Below, in pieces: positions 23,711-33,044 of a stretch of 64,000 nt of DNA. The notes under the pieces are model-generated. The model saw nothing but the letters and a program-made list of their open reading frames with translations, was not told the origin of the DNA and made no database searches. Each line of letters opens with the position of its first letter. Position 1 is the first letter of the stretch. Source of the stretch: Anaerostipes hadrus ATCC 29173 = JCM 17467. Its GTDB lineage: Bacteria > Bacillota > Clostridia > Lachnospirales > Lachnospiraceae. Both the position numbers and the translations under genes were made by a program. The stretch spans positions 911,001-975,000 of the forward strand of contig NZ_AP028031.1 of the NCBI RefSeq assembly GCF_030296915.1, given 5' to 3'.

Positions 23711-25387
23711 ATGATGAAAACTGTAAAGGAAATTGTAAAGAGGGAACGTCAAAAGAGAAGAAGACGTGTGGGGATTATGATCGTATTGATCGCTTTATGT
23801 GCAACAGCAATTTTCTTTGGAACCAAAGCTTATCACAATTACAAGGAAGAGGAATTCTTCAAGAGTGTGAAAGAAAAAGAAATCAAAGTAACTCCAAAAA
23901 GCATAACGCACAAACAGACAGATATCTTTACACAAAGTTATCAAAAAGAAACGGATGATCAGTTGAAAGCATTAAAGAAAGGCAAAAATTATACTTTCAA
24001 TAAGCCCTTAATCGTCTGGAATGCATATGGAACATACACAACATCTTTGTACTATTATGCAAAAAATGATCGTGCATCTTATGCAGTATGTACTGTAGAA
24101 GCCAGCGAAGCAGGTGCGAGTCCATACAAACGTACATTGAAATCTGTATCTGGAAAGAAATATGTGACAACACATGAATATCAGATCAAAGGACTTGTTC
24201 CAGGAGCGAAGAATAAGATCACAATGCAATTCTTTAATGAAAATGGAAGAGCTGTCGGGAAAACACATTTCTACGTGACAGCACTGAAAGATGATGTCAT
24301 TCCTGCAATTCTTAAGAAGAATACAGGGACAAGCAAAGCAAAGATGAGCGATGGCCTGTTTTGCCTGTTTGGACATGATAAAGCGGATGTGTCAAACATC
24401 TATCTGTATGATAATAATGGAGTGAGCAGGGGAAGAATGCCTTTGAACAAATATCGTACAGACCGCTTTTTATTTATCAAAGGACAGCTGGTATATTCTT
24501 ATGACTATAATAAAATTGCATTTACGAATTGTATAGGAAAAGTGACAAGGACCATTGATATTGGGAATTATCAATTTCATCACGATTTCCGTTATGACAA
24601 GAAACACGATAAGATCATTTGTCTGGTAAATAATCTGGACAAAGATACGATTGAAGATACGATCGTACAGGTGGATGTAAAGACAGGAAAGACAAGTATG
24701 CTCTTTGACTGTGAAAAAATTCTGCCGTTAATGAGAAAACTGGCGATCCAGAGAAAAGGTGGTAGAAATACTTATGGAGGAACTGAACTAGACTGGATAC
24801 ACATTAATTCTTTTGATTTTCTAGATGATGGTAATAGTTTGGTCTTAAGCAGCAGAGAACAAAGTTCAATCCTTAAGATTAAAAATATTTACACAAAACC
24901 AGAATTAGACTATGTGATCCATCGTGGAACAATCTATAATGGAACAGATATTGCCAAATATCAGTTAAAACGAGAAGGAGACTTCGTTGCAAATGCAGGA
25001 CAGCATATGATCACTGTAGAATATGACGATTCCCTTCCAGAAGGACAATATTATTTATATATGTTTAATAACAACTATGGAAAGGCAACATCTATTCCAA
25101 CTTTTGACTGGAGTATGTATCCGAATGTGGGAAACTTTAAAAGTGGAACTTCTTATTACTCAAAATTTCTTGTAGATGAGAAGACAAGGACTTATAAACT
25201 TGCACAGCAATTTAGTTTGCCTTATTCGGCAATCGTAAGCAGTGTGCAGCATTTAGGGGGGAATATTCCGTTTAGTAGTGGAATGAGTAAGACATTTGGA
25301 GAGTATGATAAAGATGGAAAACTGATCAAGTCCTTTGAATATGAAGCAGATAAATATTCATATCGCGTGATGAAGTATGAATTTTAA
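23711..25387 (+). CDS. Membrane-anchored arylsulfate sulfotransferase (ASST family)
   Basis: 558 residues. A basic N-terminus and one hydrophobic segment (about 21-38) anchor it outside the cell. An N-terminal beta domain (about 60-195) precedes the propeller domain (about 205-558). The family active site is visible: H290/H291 (QFHHDFR), DWIHINS with H364, SSREQS with R382, and GQHMITVEY with H432. These match the catalytic and sulfate-binding His/Arg set known from E. coli ASST. The enzyme moves sulfate from one phenolic sulfate to another phenol without PAPS. SD AAGGAGG; two adjacent ATG codons (23711, 23714) are both possible starts. In a gut anaerobe this could act on dietary or host phenols (inference). 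Confidence 0.88.
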   Translation: MMKTVKEIVKRERQKRRRRVGIMIVLIALCATAIFFGTKAYHNYKEEEFFKSVKEKEIKVTPKSITHKQTDIFTQSYQKETDDQLKALKKGKNYTFNKPLIVWNAYGTYTTSLYYYAKNDRASYAVCTVEASEAGASPYKRTLKSVSGKKYVTTHEYQIKGLVPGAKNKITMQFFNENGRAVGKTHFYVTALKDDVIPAILKKNTGTSKAKMSDGLFCLFGHDKADVSNIYLYDNNGVSRGRMPLNKYRTDRFLFIKGQLVYSYDYNKIAFTNCIGKVTRTIDIGNYQFHHDFRYDKKHDKIICLVNNLDKDTIEDTIVQVDVKTGKTSMLFDCEKILPLMRKLAIQRKGGRNTYGGTELDWIHINSFDFLDDGNSLVLSSREQSSILKIKNIYTKPELDYVIHRGTIYNGTDIAKYQLKREGDFVANAGQHMITVEYDDSLPEGQYYLYMFNNNYGKATSIPTFDWSMYPNVGNFKSGTSYYSKFLVDEKTRTYKLAQQFSLPYSAIVSSVQHLGGNIPFSSGMSKTFGEYDKDGKLIKSFEYEADKYSYRVMKYEF

Positions 25388-25416
25388 GTTGTAAGTTGGC
25401 CAACTATAGTCTTTCA

Positions 25417-25648
25417 GTATATGATAAAAATTAAATAAGCAACCGAAAACGCAGCGGTGGAATTTTGCTCACATTTTGAACAAATCGCTTATCCGCCCAA
25501 TTTCCTACGAGAACTCGCTCTGAAGTTTTGTTTTAGACAAAAGTCTTTGAAGCTCAGACATTCGTCCAATTGGGCTGCGAATTTGTTCAAAATATGGCAA
25601 AATTCCAATGCTGCGTTTTCGGTTGCTTATTTAATTTTTATCATATAC
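25417..25648. repeat. 232-bp near-perfect palindrome (MITE-like)
   Basis: The outer arms begin GTATATGATAAAAATTAAAT at 25417 and end with its complement at 25648. Homology then continues inwards with small mismatches through AAGCAACCGAAAACGCAGC, GGAATTTTGC, ATTTTGAACAAAT and CCCAATT to a central TTTTGT-TTTAG-ACAAAA near 25530-25546. The whole element folds as a single hairpin. It fills the gap between the sulfotransferase and NlpC/P60 genes and codes for nothing convincing; the 83-residue frame inside it is an artefact of the palindrome. No flanking target duplication is clear. It resembles a non-autonomous (MITE-type) element. Confidence 0.85.
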
Positions 25649-25764
25649 CTGAAGTCTGGAGTGTGGACAATTACAAGATTGGACAATTTAAGTGAGTGTG
25701 TATGTTGAATGTTATCGGTTCTGTCGGAGTATAAGTATCAAGAAAAAACAATCCTCGACATAAT

Positions 25765-25801
25765 ATTACAAAAATAGACTAAATATTACAAAAATATTAC
25801 A
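25765..25801 (+). promoter_or_regulatory. WalR-like binding sites
   Basis: ATTACA-N5-ATTACA at 25785-25801 is an exact reverse complement of the WalR/YycF consensus TGTWAH-N5-TGTWAH. A further ATTACA half-site lies at 25765-25770. They sit about 20-55 bp upstream of the -35 of a cell-wall hydrolase gene, where WalR activates autolysin genes in Bacillus and Staphylococcus. Confidence 0.6.
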
Positions 25802-25819
25802 AAATAATAATCGAAAGTA

Positions 25820-25847
25820 TTGACATACTACATATAAGTGCTATAAT
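25820..25847 (+). promoter_or_regulatory. Promoter of the NlpC/P60 hydrolase gene
   Basis: Consensus TTGACA (25820-25825), 16 bp, TATAAT (25842-25847), with the start site ~40 bp before the SD. Confidence 0.8.
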
Positions 25848-25896
25848 ACACACATACTCGAGTTAACAAAATTGTAACATTTACAGGAGGGACATT

Positions 25897-27021
25897 ATGA
25901 TAACGAGGAAAATGAGACTGTCGATGGCGATGCTTACGATTGCTGCGAGTGTGTTGACGACAGGAAATATAAAAGCAGATGAGAAAGATACAACAAAAGA
26001 AACAAATACAGCAACGGAAAGTAAATATGCGAATAAAGCAGTTGCAGATATTTATTCTACAACAACATTAAATATCCGAAAAAAGGGTAGTATAAATGCA
26101 AAGATCGTAGGAAAAATGAAAAAGGGTAATATTGCAACTGTGCTGAAGAAAGGATCTGAATGGTCAAAAGTAAGATCAGGAAATGTTACAGGATATGTAA
26201 AAAATCAGTATCTTGTATTTGGCGATGAGATTGAAAACTTTGCGAAACAAAATGTGAAAAAGGTGGCGAAAGTTCAGACGGAAACATTAAGAGTTCGTAA
26301 GAAAGCATCTACGGATTCAAAGATTGTTACATTGGTATCTGAAGATGATAAATTAAAAGTGAAGAAACAGACCGATGACTGGGCAAAAGTCAAGGTTGAT
26401 GGCCAGACAGGATATGTGTCAAAAGATTATGCCAAAGTAACATACTCTTTTGGAAAAGCGAAATCCATGAAGCAGATTCAGGCAGAACAAGAGGCGAAGA
26501 AAAGAGCAGAAGAAGCAGCCAGAAATAAGCCAGTATCCACAACATCAAGCAGTCATACTTCTAATACTGGAACAACATCTGGAAGTACAACAGGTTCCAC
26601 ACAGACAACAAAGAAAGCTTCCGTATCCGTATCATCTAGTGGCTCATCAGCAACAGGAAGCAGGATCGTAAGTTATGCGCAGCAGTTTGTTGGAAATCCA
26701 TACCGATATGGTGGAAATAGCTTAACCAGCGGAATTGACTGTTCTGGATTTACGCAGCAGATTATGGCGAAATTTGGATACAGTATCAGTCGTACGAGCA
26801 GTTCCCAGTCTGGTGATGGAAGAGCAGTATCTACGAGCAATTTAAGAGCTGGTGATCTGGTATTCTATGGAGATGGTGGAAGCATTGATCATGTGGCACT
26901 TTATATCGGCGGTGGTCAGGTAGTACATGCAAGTAATTCCGCACCATATCCGCGAGGAGGAATTAAGATTTCAAACGTAAATTACAGAACACCAATCTGT
27001 GCAAGACGTATCATAGGATAG
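25897..27021 (+). CDS. Secreted SH3-SH3-NlpC/P60 peptidoglycan endopeptidase
   Basis: 374 residues. Signal peptide (about 1-27), two bacterial SH3 domains (about 47-106 and 123-183, each with a TLNIRKK or TLRVRKK start and a GYV end), an Ala/Lys helix (190-210) and a Ser/Thr-rich linker (212-255). The C-terminal NlpC/P60 domain (about 256-374) has catalytic C282 (GIDCSGFTQ), H332 (DHVALYIGGG) and a polar third residue, H344 (VVHASN). It cuts stem peptides (typically gamma-D-Glu-mesoDAP) during wall turnover. SD CAGGAGG. Upstream WalR-type boxes fit control with cell-wall growth. It ends at its own terminator. Confidence 0.94.
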   Translation: MITRKMRLSMAMLTIAASVLTTGNIKADEKDTTKETNTATESKYANKAVADIYSTTTLNIRKKGSINAKIVGKMKKGNIATVLKKGSEWSKVRSGNVTGYVKNQYLVFGDEIENFAKQNVKKVAKVQTETLRVRKKASTDSKIVTLVSEDDKLKVKKQTDDWAKVKVDGQTGYVSKDYAKVTYSFGKAKSMKQIQAEQEAKKRAEEAARNKPVSTTSSSHTSNTGTTSGSTTGSTQTTKKASVSVSSSGSSATGSRIVSYAQQFVGNPYRYGGNSLTSGIDCSGFTQQIMAKFGYSISRTSSSQSGDGRAVSTSNLRAGDLVFYGDGGSIDHVALYIGGGQVVHASNSAPYPRGGIKISNVNYRTPICARRIIG

Positions 27022-27051
27022 CTAGAAAAATTATCAATACAGTATTTATAT

Positions 27052-27109
27052 GGAAAGAGCGTAAAAGGAAGATTCATGCAGAATCATTCTTGTGCGCTCT
27101 TCCTTTTTT
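27052..27109 (+). terminator. Intrinsic terminator after the NlpC/P60 gene
   Basis: Two alternative pairings share the 3' arm: AAAAGGAAGA (27063-27072) with TCTTCCTTTT (27098-27107), or GGAAAGAGCG (27052-27061) with CGCTCTTCC. A T run ends at 27109. Confidence 0.75.
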
Positions 27110-27149
27110 GATATACCAGACATGAAAATAAAAAATTATATTTCCTATA

Positions 27150-27178
27150 TTGACATAACAATCCCATATTTATAGAAT
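27150..27178 (+). promoter_or_regulatory. Promoter of the MATE exporter gene
   Basis: TTGACA (27150-27155), 17 bp, TAGAAT (27173-27178). The predicted start near 27185 argues against the TTG codon at 27194 as translation start. Confidence 0.7.
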
Positions 27179-27238
27179 GTAAAAAGGTATATTTTGGTTA
27201 GGAAAATAAAGATAGAAAAGAGATGTAAAAAGAAAAAG

Positions 27239-28576
27239 ATGAAACAAAGACGATTTACAAACAAAAAGCTGATCGCCCTCATGTTACCACTGGCAGTTGA
27301 TCAGCTTTTAAATTCGTTTATGGGTACGGTAGATACCCTTGTAGTCAGCAATTTAGGATCAGCAGCGATTTCTGCTGTCAGTCTGGTAGATTCCATTAAT
27401 ATTCTGGTAGTTCAGGCATTTTTTGCACTGGCTTCAGGTGGTACGGTTGTTTGCTCTCATTATCTTGGATGTGAGAAGAAAGAGAGAGCAACGAATGCAG
27501 CCAGGCAGTTAGTGTTTATTACATTCGCAATGTCATTGGTCATTGCGATCGCGTGTCATTTATTCAGCGATCAGCTTCTTGGAGTGATATTTGGACAGGT
27601 GGAACCAGCGGTTATGGACAATGCGAAGAAGTATTTCTTCTTTTCGGCCATGTCTTATCCATTTATCGCATTGTACGATGACGGAGCCTGTATTTTAAGA
27701 GCACAGGAGAACAGCAAACTTCCGATGCAGATTTCTTTTGTTGCAAATGGCATTAATGTTGCATTGAATCTGATATTTGTATGGGTATTGCATTTGGGTG
27801 TAGCAGGTTCTTCTGCAGCGACGATGATCGCCAGAGCATTTGCAATGGTTGCGGTGCTTTATAAATTGAGAAATCCGAAGATGAAGATACAGCTTAGAGA
27901 CTATTTTTCGATTCGTCCAGAATGGGAAGAGATCAAACGAATCTTACATATCGGAGTTCCATCAGGAATTGAAAATGGAATGTTCCAATTTGGAAAGCTT
28001 GCGATCCAGTCAACGGTATCTTTGATGGGAACGGCGGCGATCGCGGCACAGGGAATGACCAATATCATCGAGAATTTGAATGGTATCATGTCGATCGGAA
28101 TGGGAATCGGATTGATGACAGTCGTTGGAGAATGTCTTGGAGCAGGAGAAAAAGAAGAAGCAGTTTATTATATAAAGAAGATTTCCATTGCAGCAGAAGT
28201 TGTATTGATCGCTACATGTCTTTTGATGTTTGGGCTTACTTATCCGATCACATATTTTGGAGGCATGGAACCAGAGAGTGCAAAACTTTGTATATTCATG
28301 GTAACATGTATCACGATCGTAAAACCGATCGTGTGGATCATGGCATTTATTCCACCATATGGATTCAGGGCAGCAGGAGATGTTAGATTTACAATGACGA
28401 CCTCCATGCTGTGCATGTGGCTTTGCAGAGTTGTACTTGCTATGGTACTTGCGAGAGTTTTTCATATGGGACCGATCGCAGTGTGGATCGGAATGTTTAC
28501 AGACTGGACGATCCGTGGAATTATTTATACAATACGATTTAAAAATAGAAAATGGCTTGCTCATCAGGTGATCTGA
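27239..28576 (+). CDS. MATE family efflux transporter
   Basis: 445-residue, 12-segment multidrug/toxin extrusion protein. Family marks are LPLAVDQLLNSFMGTVDTLVVSNLGSAA-type N-terminal sequence, SGGTVVCSHYLG, the second-half repeat GVPSGIENGMFQFGKLAIQS and GTAAIAAQGMTNIIENL. MATE proteins expel cationic drugs or metabolites using H+ or Na+; the substrate is unknown. The frame is open from a TTG at 27194. That codon lies within ~10 nt of the predicted transcription start, so the ATG at 27239 is preferred although its SD is weak. The basic N-terminus faces the cytoplasm. Confidence 0.9.
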   Translation: MKQRRFTNKKLIALMLPLAVDQLLNSFMGTVDTLVVSNLGSAAISAVSLVDSINILVVQAFFALASGGTVVCSHYLGCEKKERATNAARQLVFITFAMSLVIAIACHLFSDQLLGVIFGQVEPAVMDNAKKYFFFSAMSYPFIALYDDGACILRAQENSKLPMQISFVANGINVALNLIFVWVLHLGVAGSSAATMIARAFAMVAVLYKLRNPKMKIQLRDYFSIRPEWEEIKRILHIGVPSGIENGMFQFGKLAIQSTVSLMGTAAIAAQGMTNIIENLNGIMSIGMGIGLMTVVGECLGAGEKEEAVYYIKKISIAAEVVLIATCLLMFGLTYPITYFGGMEPESAKLCIFMVTCITIVKPIVWIMAFIPPYGFRAAGDVRFTMTTSMLCMWLCRVVLAMVLARVFHMGPIAVWIGMFTDWTIRGIIYTIRFKNRKWLAHQVI

Positions 28577-28582
28577 TGTTCG

Positions 28583-28611
28583 TTGCGGATGATGACGGTT
28601 CGTGTTATACT
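28583..28611 (+). promoter_or_regulatory. Promoter of queA
   Basis: TTGCGG (28583-28588), 17 bp, TATACT (28606-28611). Confidence 0.5.
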
Positions 28612-28660
28612 GAAATGTATTTGAATGATCAAGAAATAATATAGAAGGGATACAAATAAA

Positions 28661-29689
28661 ATGAAAGTATCAGATTTTACATTTGATTTACCAGAAGAAT
28701 TGATCGCTCAGGATCCACTTGAGGACAGATCAAGTTCCAGATTATTAACATTAGATAAAAATACAGGAGAGATCGGACATGATGTCTTCCATAATATTGT
28801 AAATTATTTAAAACCGGGAGACTGTCTTGTGTTGAATAACACAAAAGTAATTCCTGCAAGACTGATCGGAGCCAAAGAAGAGACTGGCGGTAAAGTTGAA
28901 GTTTTACTTCTCAAGAGAAAACAGGACAATGTATGGGAAACTCTTGTAAAGCCAGGGAAAAAAGCACGTCCGGGAGCAAGGATTTCTTTTGGAGATGGAA
29001 AATTAGTTGGAGAAGTCATTGATGTTGTTGATGAAGGAAATCGTTTGGTGAAGTTTGAATATGAAGGCATTTTTGAGGAAGTGTTAGACGAACTTGGACA
29101 GATGCCATTACCACCATATATCACACATCAATTAAAAGACAAGAATCGTTATCAGACAGTTTACGCCAAATATGATGGTTCAGCCGCAGCACCAACTGCC
29201 GGACTTCATTTTACAAAGGAATTATTACAACAGATCAAAGACATGGGAGTTAATATCGCATATGTAACACTTCATGTTGGACTTGGAACATTCCGTCCAG
29301 TAAAAGTTGATGATGTTTTAGAGCATCATATGCATTCTGAATTTTATAGAATTGAAGAGGAAGATGCAGAACTTATCAATGAGACAAAGAAAAACGGTGG
29401 AAGAGTTATTTCTGTTGGAACAACAAGTACAAGAACTTTGGAATCTGTTGCAGAAGAAGATGGAACTCTGCATGCAAAGAGCGGATGGACAGACATCTTC
29501 ATTTATCCAGGATACAAATTTAAAGTGATCGATGGACTGATCACAAACTTCCATCTGCCAGAATCTACATTATTAATGTTAGTTTCTGCACTCGCAGGAA
29601 GAGAACATATTTTAAATGCTTATAATATCGCTGTAAAAGAAAGATACAGATTCTTCTCTTTCGGGGATGCGATGTTCATTCATCCATAA
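28661..29689 (+). CDS. queA: S-adenosylmethionine:tRNA ribosyltransferase-isomerase
   Basis: 342-residue QueA. It moves the ribosyl group of S-adenosylmethionine onto preQ1 at position 34 of GUN-anticodon tRNAs, giving epoxyqueuosine. Family phrases: [20 protein letters not shown] at the start, [36 protein letters not shown]-like [14 protein letters not shown] and the C-terminal [17 protein letters not shown]. Full length for the family. SD AGAAGGG is upstream. The usual tgt neighbour is not in the window. Confidence 0.97.
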   Translation: MKVSDFTFDLPEELIAQDPLEDRSSSRLLTLDKNTGEIGHDVFHNIVNYLKPGDCLVLNNTKVIPARLIGAKEETGGKVEVLLLKRKQDNVWETLVKPGKKARPGARISFGDGKLVGEVIDVVDEGNRLVKFEYEGIFEEVLDELGQMPLPPYITHQLKDKNRYQTVYAKYDGSAAAPTAGLHFTKELLQQIKDMGVNIAYVTLHVGLGTFRPVKVDDVLEHHMHSEFYRIEEEDAELINETKKNGGRVISVGTTSTRTLESVAEEDGTLHAKSGWTDIFIYPGYKFKVIDGLITNFHLPESTLLMLVSALAGREHILNAYNIAVKERYRFFSFGDAMFIHP

Positions 29690-29730
29690 GAAGAATTTAT
29701 TATAAAAGGATATCTTAGAAAGGAGTCACA

Positions 29731-30741
29731 ATGGCAAATTTGATCGAAATTGGAAAAAGTGGAATAAAAGTACCATTCTTAGGAATGGGAACATGGGCGA
29801 TCGGTGGTGGAAGCTGGTGGGGAGACAATGATGACGAACTCTCTGTCAAAACGATTCAAAGGGCGATCGATCTTGGAATCAAATGGATCGACACAGCGCC
29901 AATTTATGGATTATATCACAGTGAAGATGTGGTGGGAAAAGCAATCAAAGGAAAAAGAGAGCAGATTATATTATCTACAAAGTGTGCACTGGAGTGGAGA
30001 CATGAAACACCAGTTTTTCATAAAGAAGTCGATGGAACGAAAGTCTATCGTGACCTTTCAAAGAAAAGTATCATTGAGGATTTAGATCATAGTCTTTTAA
30101 CACTTGGAACAGACTATATTGATGTGTTGTATACACACTGGCAGACAACAGATAAGAAACTTTATCCGATCGAAGAGACAATGGATGCATTGATGACACT
30201 TAAAAAACAGGGTAAGATCAGAGCTATTGGTGCGTCAAATGTTACAGAAGAAGATATCAGGGAATATTGTCAATATGGACAGCTTGATGTGATCCAGGAA
30301 AAATACAGTATTGTGACAAGAAAAGTGGAGAAAGAATTATTGCCAGTATGCAAGGAACTTGGTGTGTCAATACAGGCGTATTCTCCATTGGAACAAGGTC
30401 TGCTTACAGGTAAGTTTACAATGGATACAACATTTCCAAATGGAGATGTAAGAAATAATAATCCATCTTTTCAGCCTGAGACAAGAAAAAAGGTATTGGA
30501 TATCTTAGAGGACTGGAAAAAATATCTAGGAAAATATGAGTGCTCATACAGTAATCTAGTAATCGCATTGACTTCTCAGATGATGGATGGACTGCATATT
30601 CTTGGTGGAGCGAGGAAACCGAAGCAGATTGAAGATAATGCCAAGGCATTGGGCGTATCTTTGGAAGAGGCAGATATTGTTCAAATGAAAAAAAGATATA
30701 GAAACATTATTATAAGATATGAAATGGAGGAAAGCTTATGA
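29731..30741 (+). CDS. Aldo/keto reductase
   Basis: 336-residue NADPH-type aldo/keto reductase (TIM barrel). The catalytic tetrad is visible: D and Y in KWIDTAPIYGLYHSE, K in LSTKCALEW and H in LYTHWQTTD. The C-terminal cofactor-binding GGARKPKQIEDNAKAL is the family end motif. SD AAAGGAG. Its stop overlaps the start of the Gfo/Idh/MocA oxidoreductase by 4 bp (ATGA), so the two are coupled and probably act on the same carbohydrate-like substrate, which is unknown. Confidence 0.93.
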   Translation: MANLIEIGKSGIKVPFLGMGTWAIGGGSWWGDNDDELSVKTIQRAIDLGIKWIDTAPIYGLYHSEDVVGKAIKGKREQIILSTKCALEWRHETPVFHKEVDGTKVYRDLSKKSIIEDLDHSLLTLGTDYIDVLYTHWQTTDKKLYPIEETMDALMTLKKQGKIRAIGASNVTEEDIREYCQYGQLDVIQEKYSIVTRKVEKELLPVCKELGVSIQAYSPLEQGLLTGKFTMDTTFPNGDVRNNNPSFQPETRKKVLDILEDWKKYLGKYECSYSNLVIALTSQMMDGLHILGGARKPKQIEDNAKALGVSLEEADIVQMKKRYRNIIIRYEMEESL

Positions 30742-31766
30742 AACTTGCACTTATTGGAACAGGAAAGATTATTGAAGATGCATTGTTTGCAATGGAACCA
30801 GTAGAAACAATTGAGAGAACAGCGATTTTTGCAAGACCACATAGCAGAGATAAGGCGGAAAAACTTGCAAAACAGTATGCGATCAAAGAAGTTTACACAG
30901 ACTATGAAGAATTACTTGAAAAGACAGAAGCAGATACTGTTTACATAGGACTGATCAACAGTGCTCATTATCCATATGCAAAACAGGCATTATTGGCAGG
31001 AAAGAATGTCATCCTCGAGAAGCCATTTACTGGATTTTATGAAGAAACAAAGGATTTAGAGCAGATTGCAAATGACAAGAAATTATTTATCTTTGAAGCG
31101 ATCACAGTACTTCACAACGAAGTGTTTTATGAGATGAAAAAGAACCTGAATAAACTGGGAAATATCCGTATGGCACTTTGTAATTATTCTCAGTACTCCA
31201 GCCGTTACGATGCATATTTAGAAGGAGATATCACACATTCTTTTGATCCTGCATATTATGGAGGTTCATTATATGATATCAACGTCTATAATATTCATTA
31301 TTGTGTAGGATTATTTGGAGAGCCAAAGGATGCGACATATTATCCAAATATCGGACCAAATGGAATTGATACATCAGGAACACTTGTGATGCAGTATGAT
31401 GGATTCAGTGCGGTTTGTACAGGAAGTAAAGATTCAGACAGTCCAGGATACGTCTGTGTTCAGGGTGAAAAAGGTTTTATGAAAGTAGATTCTAAACCAA
31501 ACATTGCTTCTGAATTAAAGACGGTTTATGCAGATGAAAATATCAAAGAAAAAGTAAAAGATGCAGCAGGAGCGATGGTTCGTGCAACGATCACAGAAGA
31601 TTATAAGGCTCCAGAGCATCACCACCGCATGACACAGGAATTTACAGATTTTGCAAGAGTCATTGATGAAAAAGATTATGAGACGGCAAAAGAATTTTTG
31701 GAGGAGACAGTTGCGGTTGTGAAAGTACTTGAGACAGCACGAAAGAAAGCTGGAATTGAATTTTAG
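30738..31766 (+). CDS. Gfo/Idh/MocA family oxidoreductase
   Basis: 342-residue NAD(P)-dependent dehydrogenase. The N-terminal Rossmann fold has an unusual glycine motif, LIGTGKIIEDAL. The family Lys is in VILEKPFTG, and the C-terminal substrate domain contains the GGSLYDINVYNIHY stretch near residue 175. Such enzymes oxidise or reduce sugars and cyclitols. It starts inside the aldo/keto reductase stop (ATGA) with GGAGG upstream, so the pair is translationally coupled. Confidence 0.92.
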   Translation: MKLALIGTGKIIEDALFAMEPVETIERTAIFARPHSRDKAEKLAKQYAIKEVYTDYEELLEKTEADTVYIGLINSAHYPYAKQALLAGKNVILEKPFTGFYEETKDLEQIANDKKLFIFEAITVLHNEVFYEMKKNLNKLGNIRMALCNYSQYSSRYDAYLEGDITHSFDPAYYGGSLYDINVYNIHYCVGLFGEPKDATYYPNIGPNGIDTSGTLVMQYDGFSAVCTGSKDSDSPGYVCVQGEKGFMKVDSKPNIASELKTVYADENIKEKVKDAAGAMVRATITEDYKAPEHHHRMTQEFTDFARVIDEKDYETAKEFLEETVAVVKVLETARKKAGIEF

Positions 31767-31794
31767 AATTAAATTAAATAGAAGGAAGTAATCT

Positions 31795-33012
31795 ATGAAA
31801 GTGATCATTATCGGTGGCGGAGCTGCCGGCATGATGGCTGCATATCAGGCAGCAAAATGTGGAAACGATGTTTCCTTATATGAAAAAAATGAAAAATTAG
31901 GAAAGAAGATTTTTATCACAGGAAAAGGACGCTGTAATGTGACAAATGCCTGTGAGATCGAAGAGCTGTTAGATCACGTTGTGACCAACAAAGAATTTTT
32001 ATACAGTGGTTTCTATTCTTTTACAAATGATGCAATGATGGAATTCTTGGAAGAACTTGGATGCCCTCTGAAAGTGGAACGAGGAAATCGTGTATTCCCT
32101 GTATCTGATCATTCTTCTGATGTTATTGCAGCATTACAAAGAGGTCTTAGAAAAGAAAATGTTGACATATATTTCAATACAACTGTCAAAAAGATTCTGA
32201 TCGAAGATGGAATTGTAACAGGAGTAAGATTGGCATCTGGAGACACAGTGAAGGCAGATAAAGTCGTTGTTGCAACAGGAGGTATGTCCTATCAGGCAAC
32301 CGGATCGACTGGAGATGGATATGATTTTGCAAGAAAAGCAGGACATAAAGTGACAAAACTTACGCCTGCACTTGTTCCGTTTGAGATCAAAGAAGATTAT
32401 TGTAAACAGTTGATGGGATTATCTTTAAGAAATGTCGCAGTGACAATGACTGCAGATGGAAAGAAGATTTACGAAGATTTTGGGGAAATGCTCTTTACAC
32501 ACTTTGGAATCAGTGGACCAGTTGTTTTAAGTGCAAGTAGTTATATTGGAAGATATCAGGGCAAAGAATTAAAATTTATCATTGATTTGAAACCAGCACT
32601 TAACAAAGAACAGTTAGATCACAGAGTATTAAAAGATTTTAATAAGACATTAAACAAAGATTTTGTAAATTCCTTAGATCATCTTTTGCCGAAGAAGCTG
32701 ATTCCTGTTATGATAGAGTTATCAGGAATTCCAGAGCATAAGAAAGTCAACGAGATCACAAAGAAGGAAAGAGAACGATTTGTTTCTTTATTAAAGCATT
32801 TAGAACTTACAATTACAGGAGTTCGTGGATTTAAAGAAGCGATCATTACACAAGGCGGAGTTAACGTCAAAGAGATCGATCCGGGGACGATGGAATCAAA
32901 GAAGATCAAAGGATTATATTTTGCAGGGGAAGTATTAGATCTTGATGCGGTCACAGGTGGGTTTAACCTTCAGATCGCATGGTCAACAGGATATCTTGCA
33001 GGAATGAATTAA
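31795..33012 (+). CDS. NAD(P)/FAD-dependent oxidoreductase, HI0933/BaiN family
   Basis: 405-residue flavoprotein. The FAD-binding GxGxxG is at the N-terminus (VIIIGGGAAGMMAAYQA), followed by the family hallmark KLGKKIFITGKGRCNVTNA, then VVATGGMSYQATGSTGDGYD. The C-terminal AGEVLDLDAVTGGFNLQIAWSTG is the second FAD site. The family (HI0933/YhiN) includes BaiN, reported in gut clostridia to act in bile-acid dehydroxylation, but most members are uncharacterised and this gene is not near other bai genes. SD AAGGAAG. It precedes cmk and ispH-rpsA, a gene order common in Clostridia. Confidence 0.92.
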   Translation: MKVIIIGGGAAGMMAAYQAAKCGNDVSLYEKNEKLGKKIFITGKGRCNVTNACEIEELLDHVVTNKEFLYSGFYSFTNDAMMEFLEELGCPLKVERGNRVFPVSDHSSDVIAALQRGLRKENVDIYFNTTVKKILIEDGIVTGVRLASGDTVKADKVVVATGGMSYQATGSTGDGYDFARKAGHKVTKLTPALVPFEIKEDYCKQLMGLSLRNVAVTMTADGKKIYEDFGEMLFTHFGISGPVVLSASSYIGRYQGKELKFIIDLKPALNKEQLDHRVLKDFNKTLNKDFVNSLDHLLPKKLIPVMIELSGIPEHKKVNEITKKERERFVSLLKHLELTITGVRGFKEAIITQGGVNVKEIDPGTMESKKIKGLYFAGEVLDLDAVTGGFNLQIAWSTGYLAGMN

Positions 33013-33044
33013 TATATTAGGAAGCAGATCAGGAGGAAAAGATA

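Noticed and set aside
25457..25708. 83-residue open frame inside the palindrome
   Set aside because: It lies almost wholly within the 232-bp inverted repeat, has no SD and no domain; its openness follows from the repeat sequence.
25741..25801. Short AT-rich repeats as a CRISPR-like array
   Set aside because: Repeat units are about 11 bp, irregular and lack spacers; they fit WalR-type half-sites instead. No CRISPR array or cas gene was seen anywhere in the window.
27194..27238. TTG start for the MATE protein
   Set aside because: It would begin about 10 nt after the predicted transcription start, leaving almost no room for an SD.
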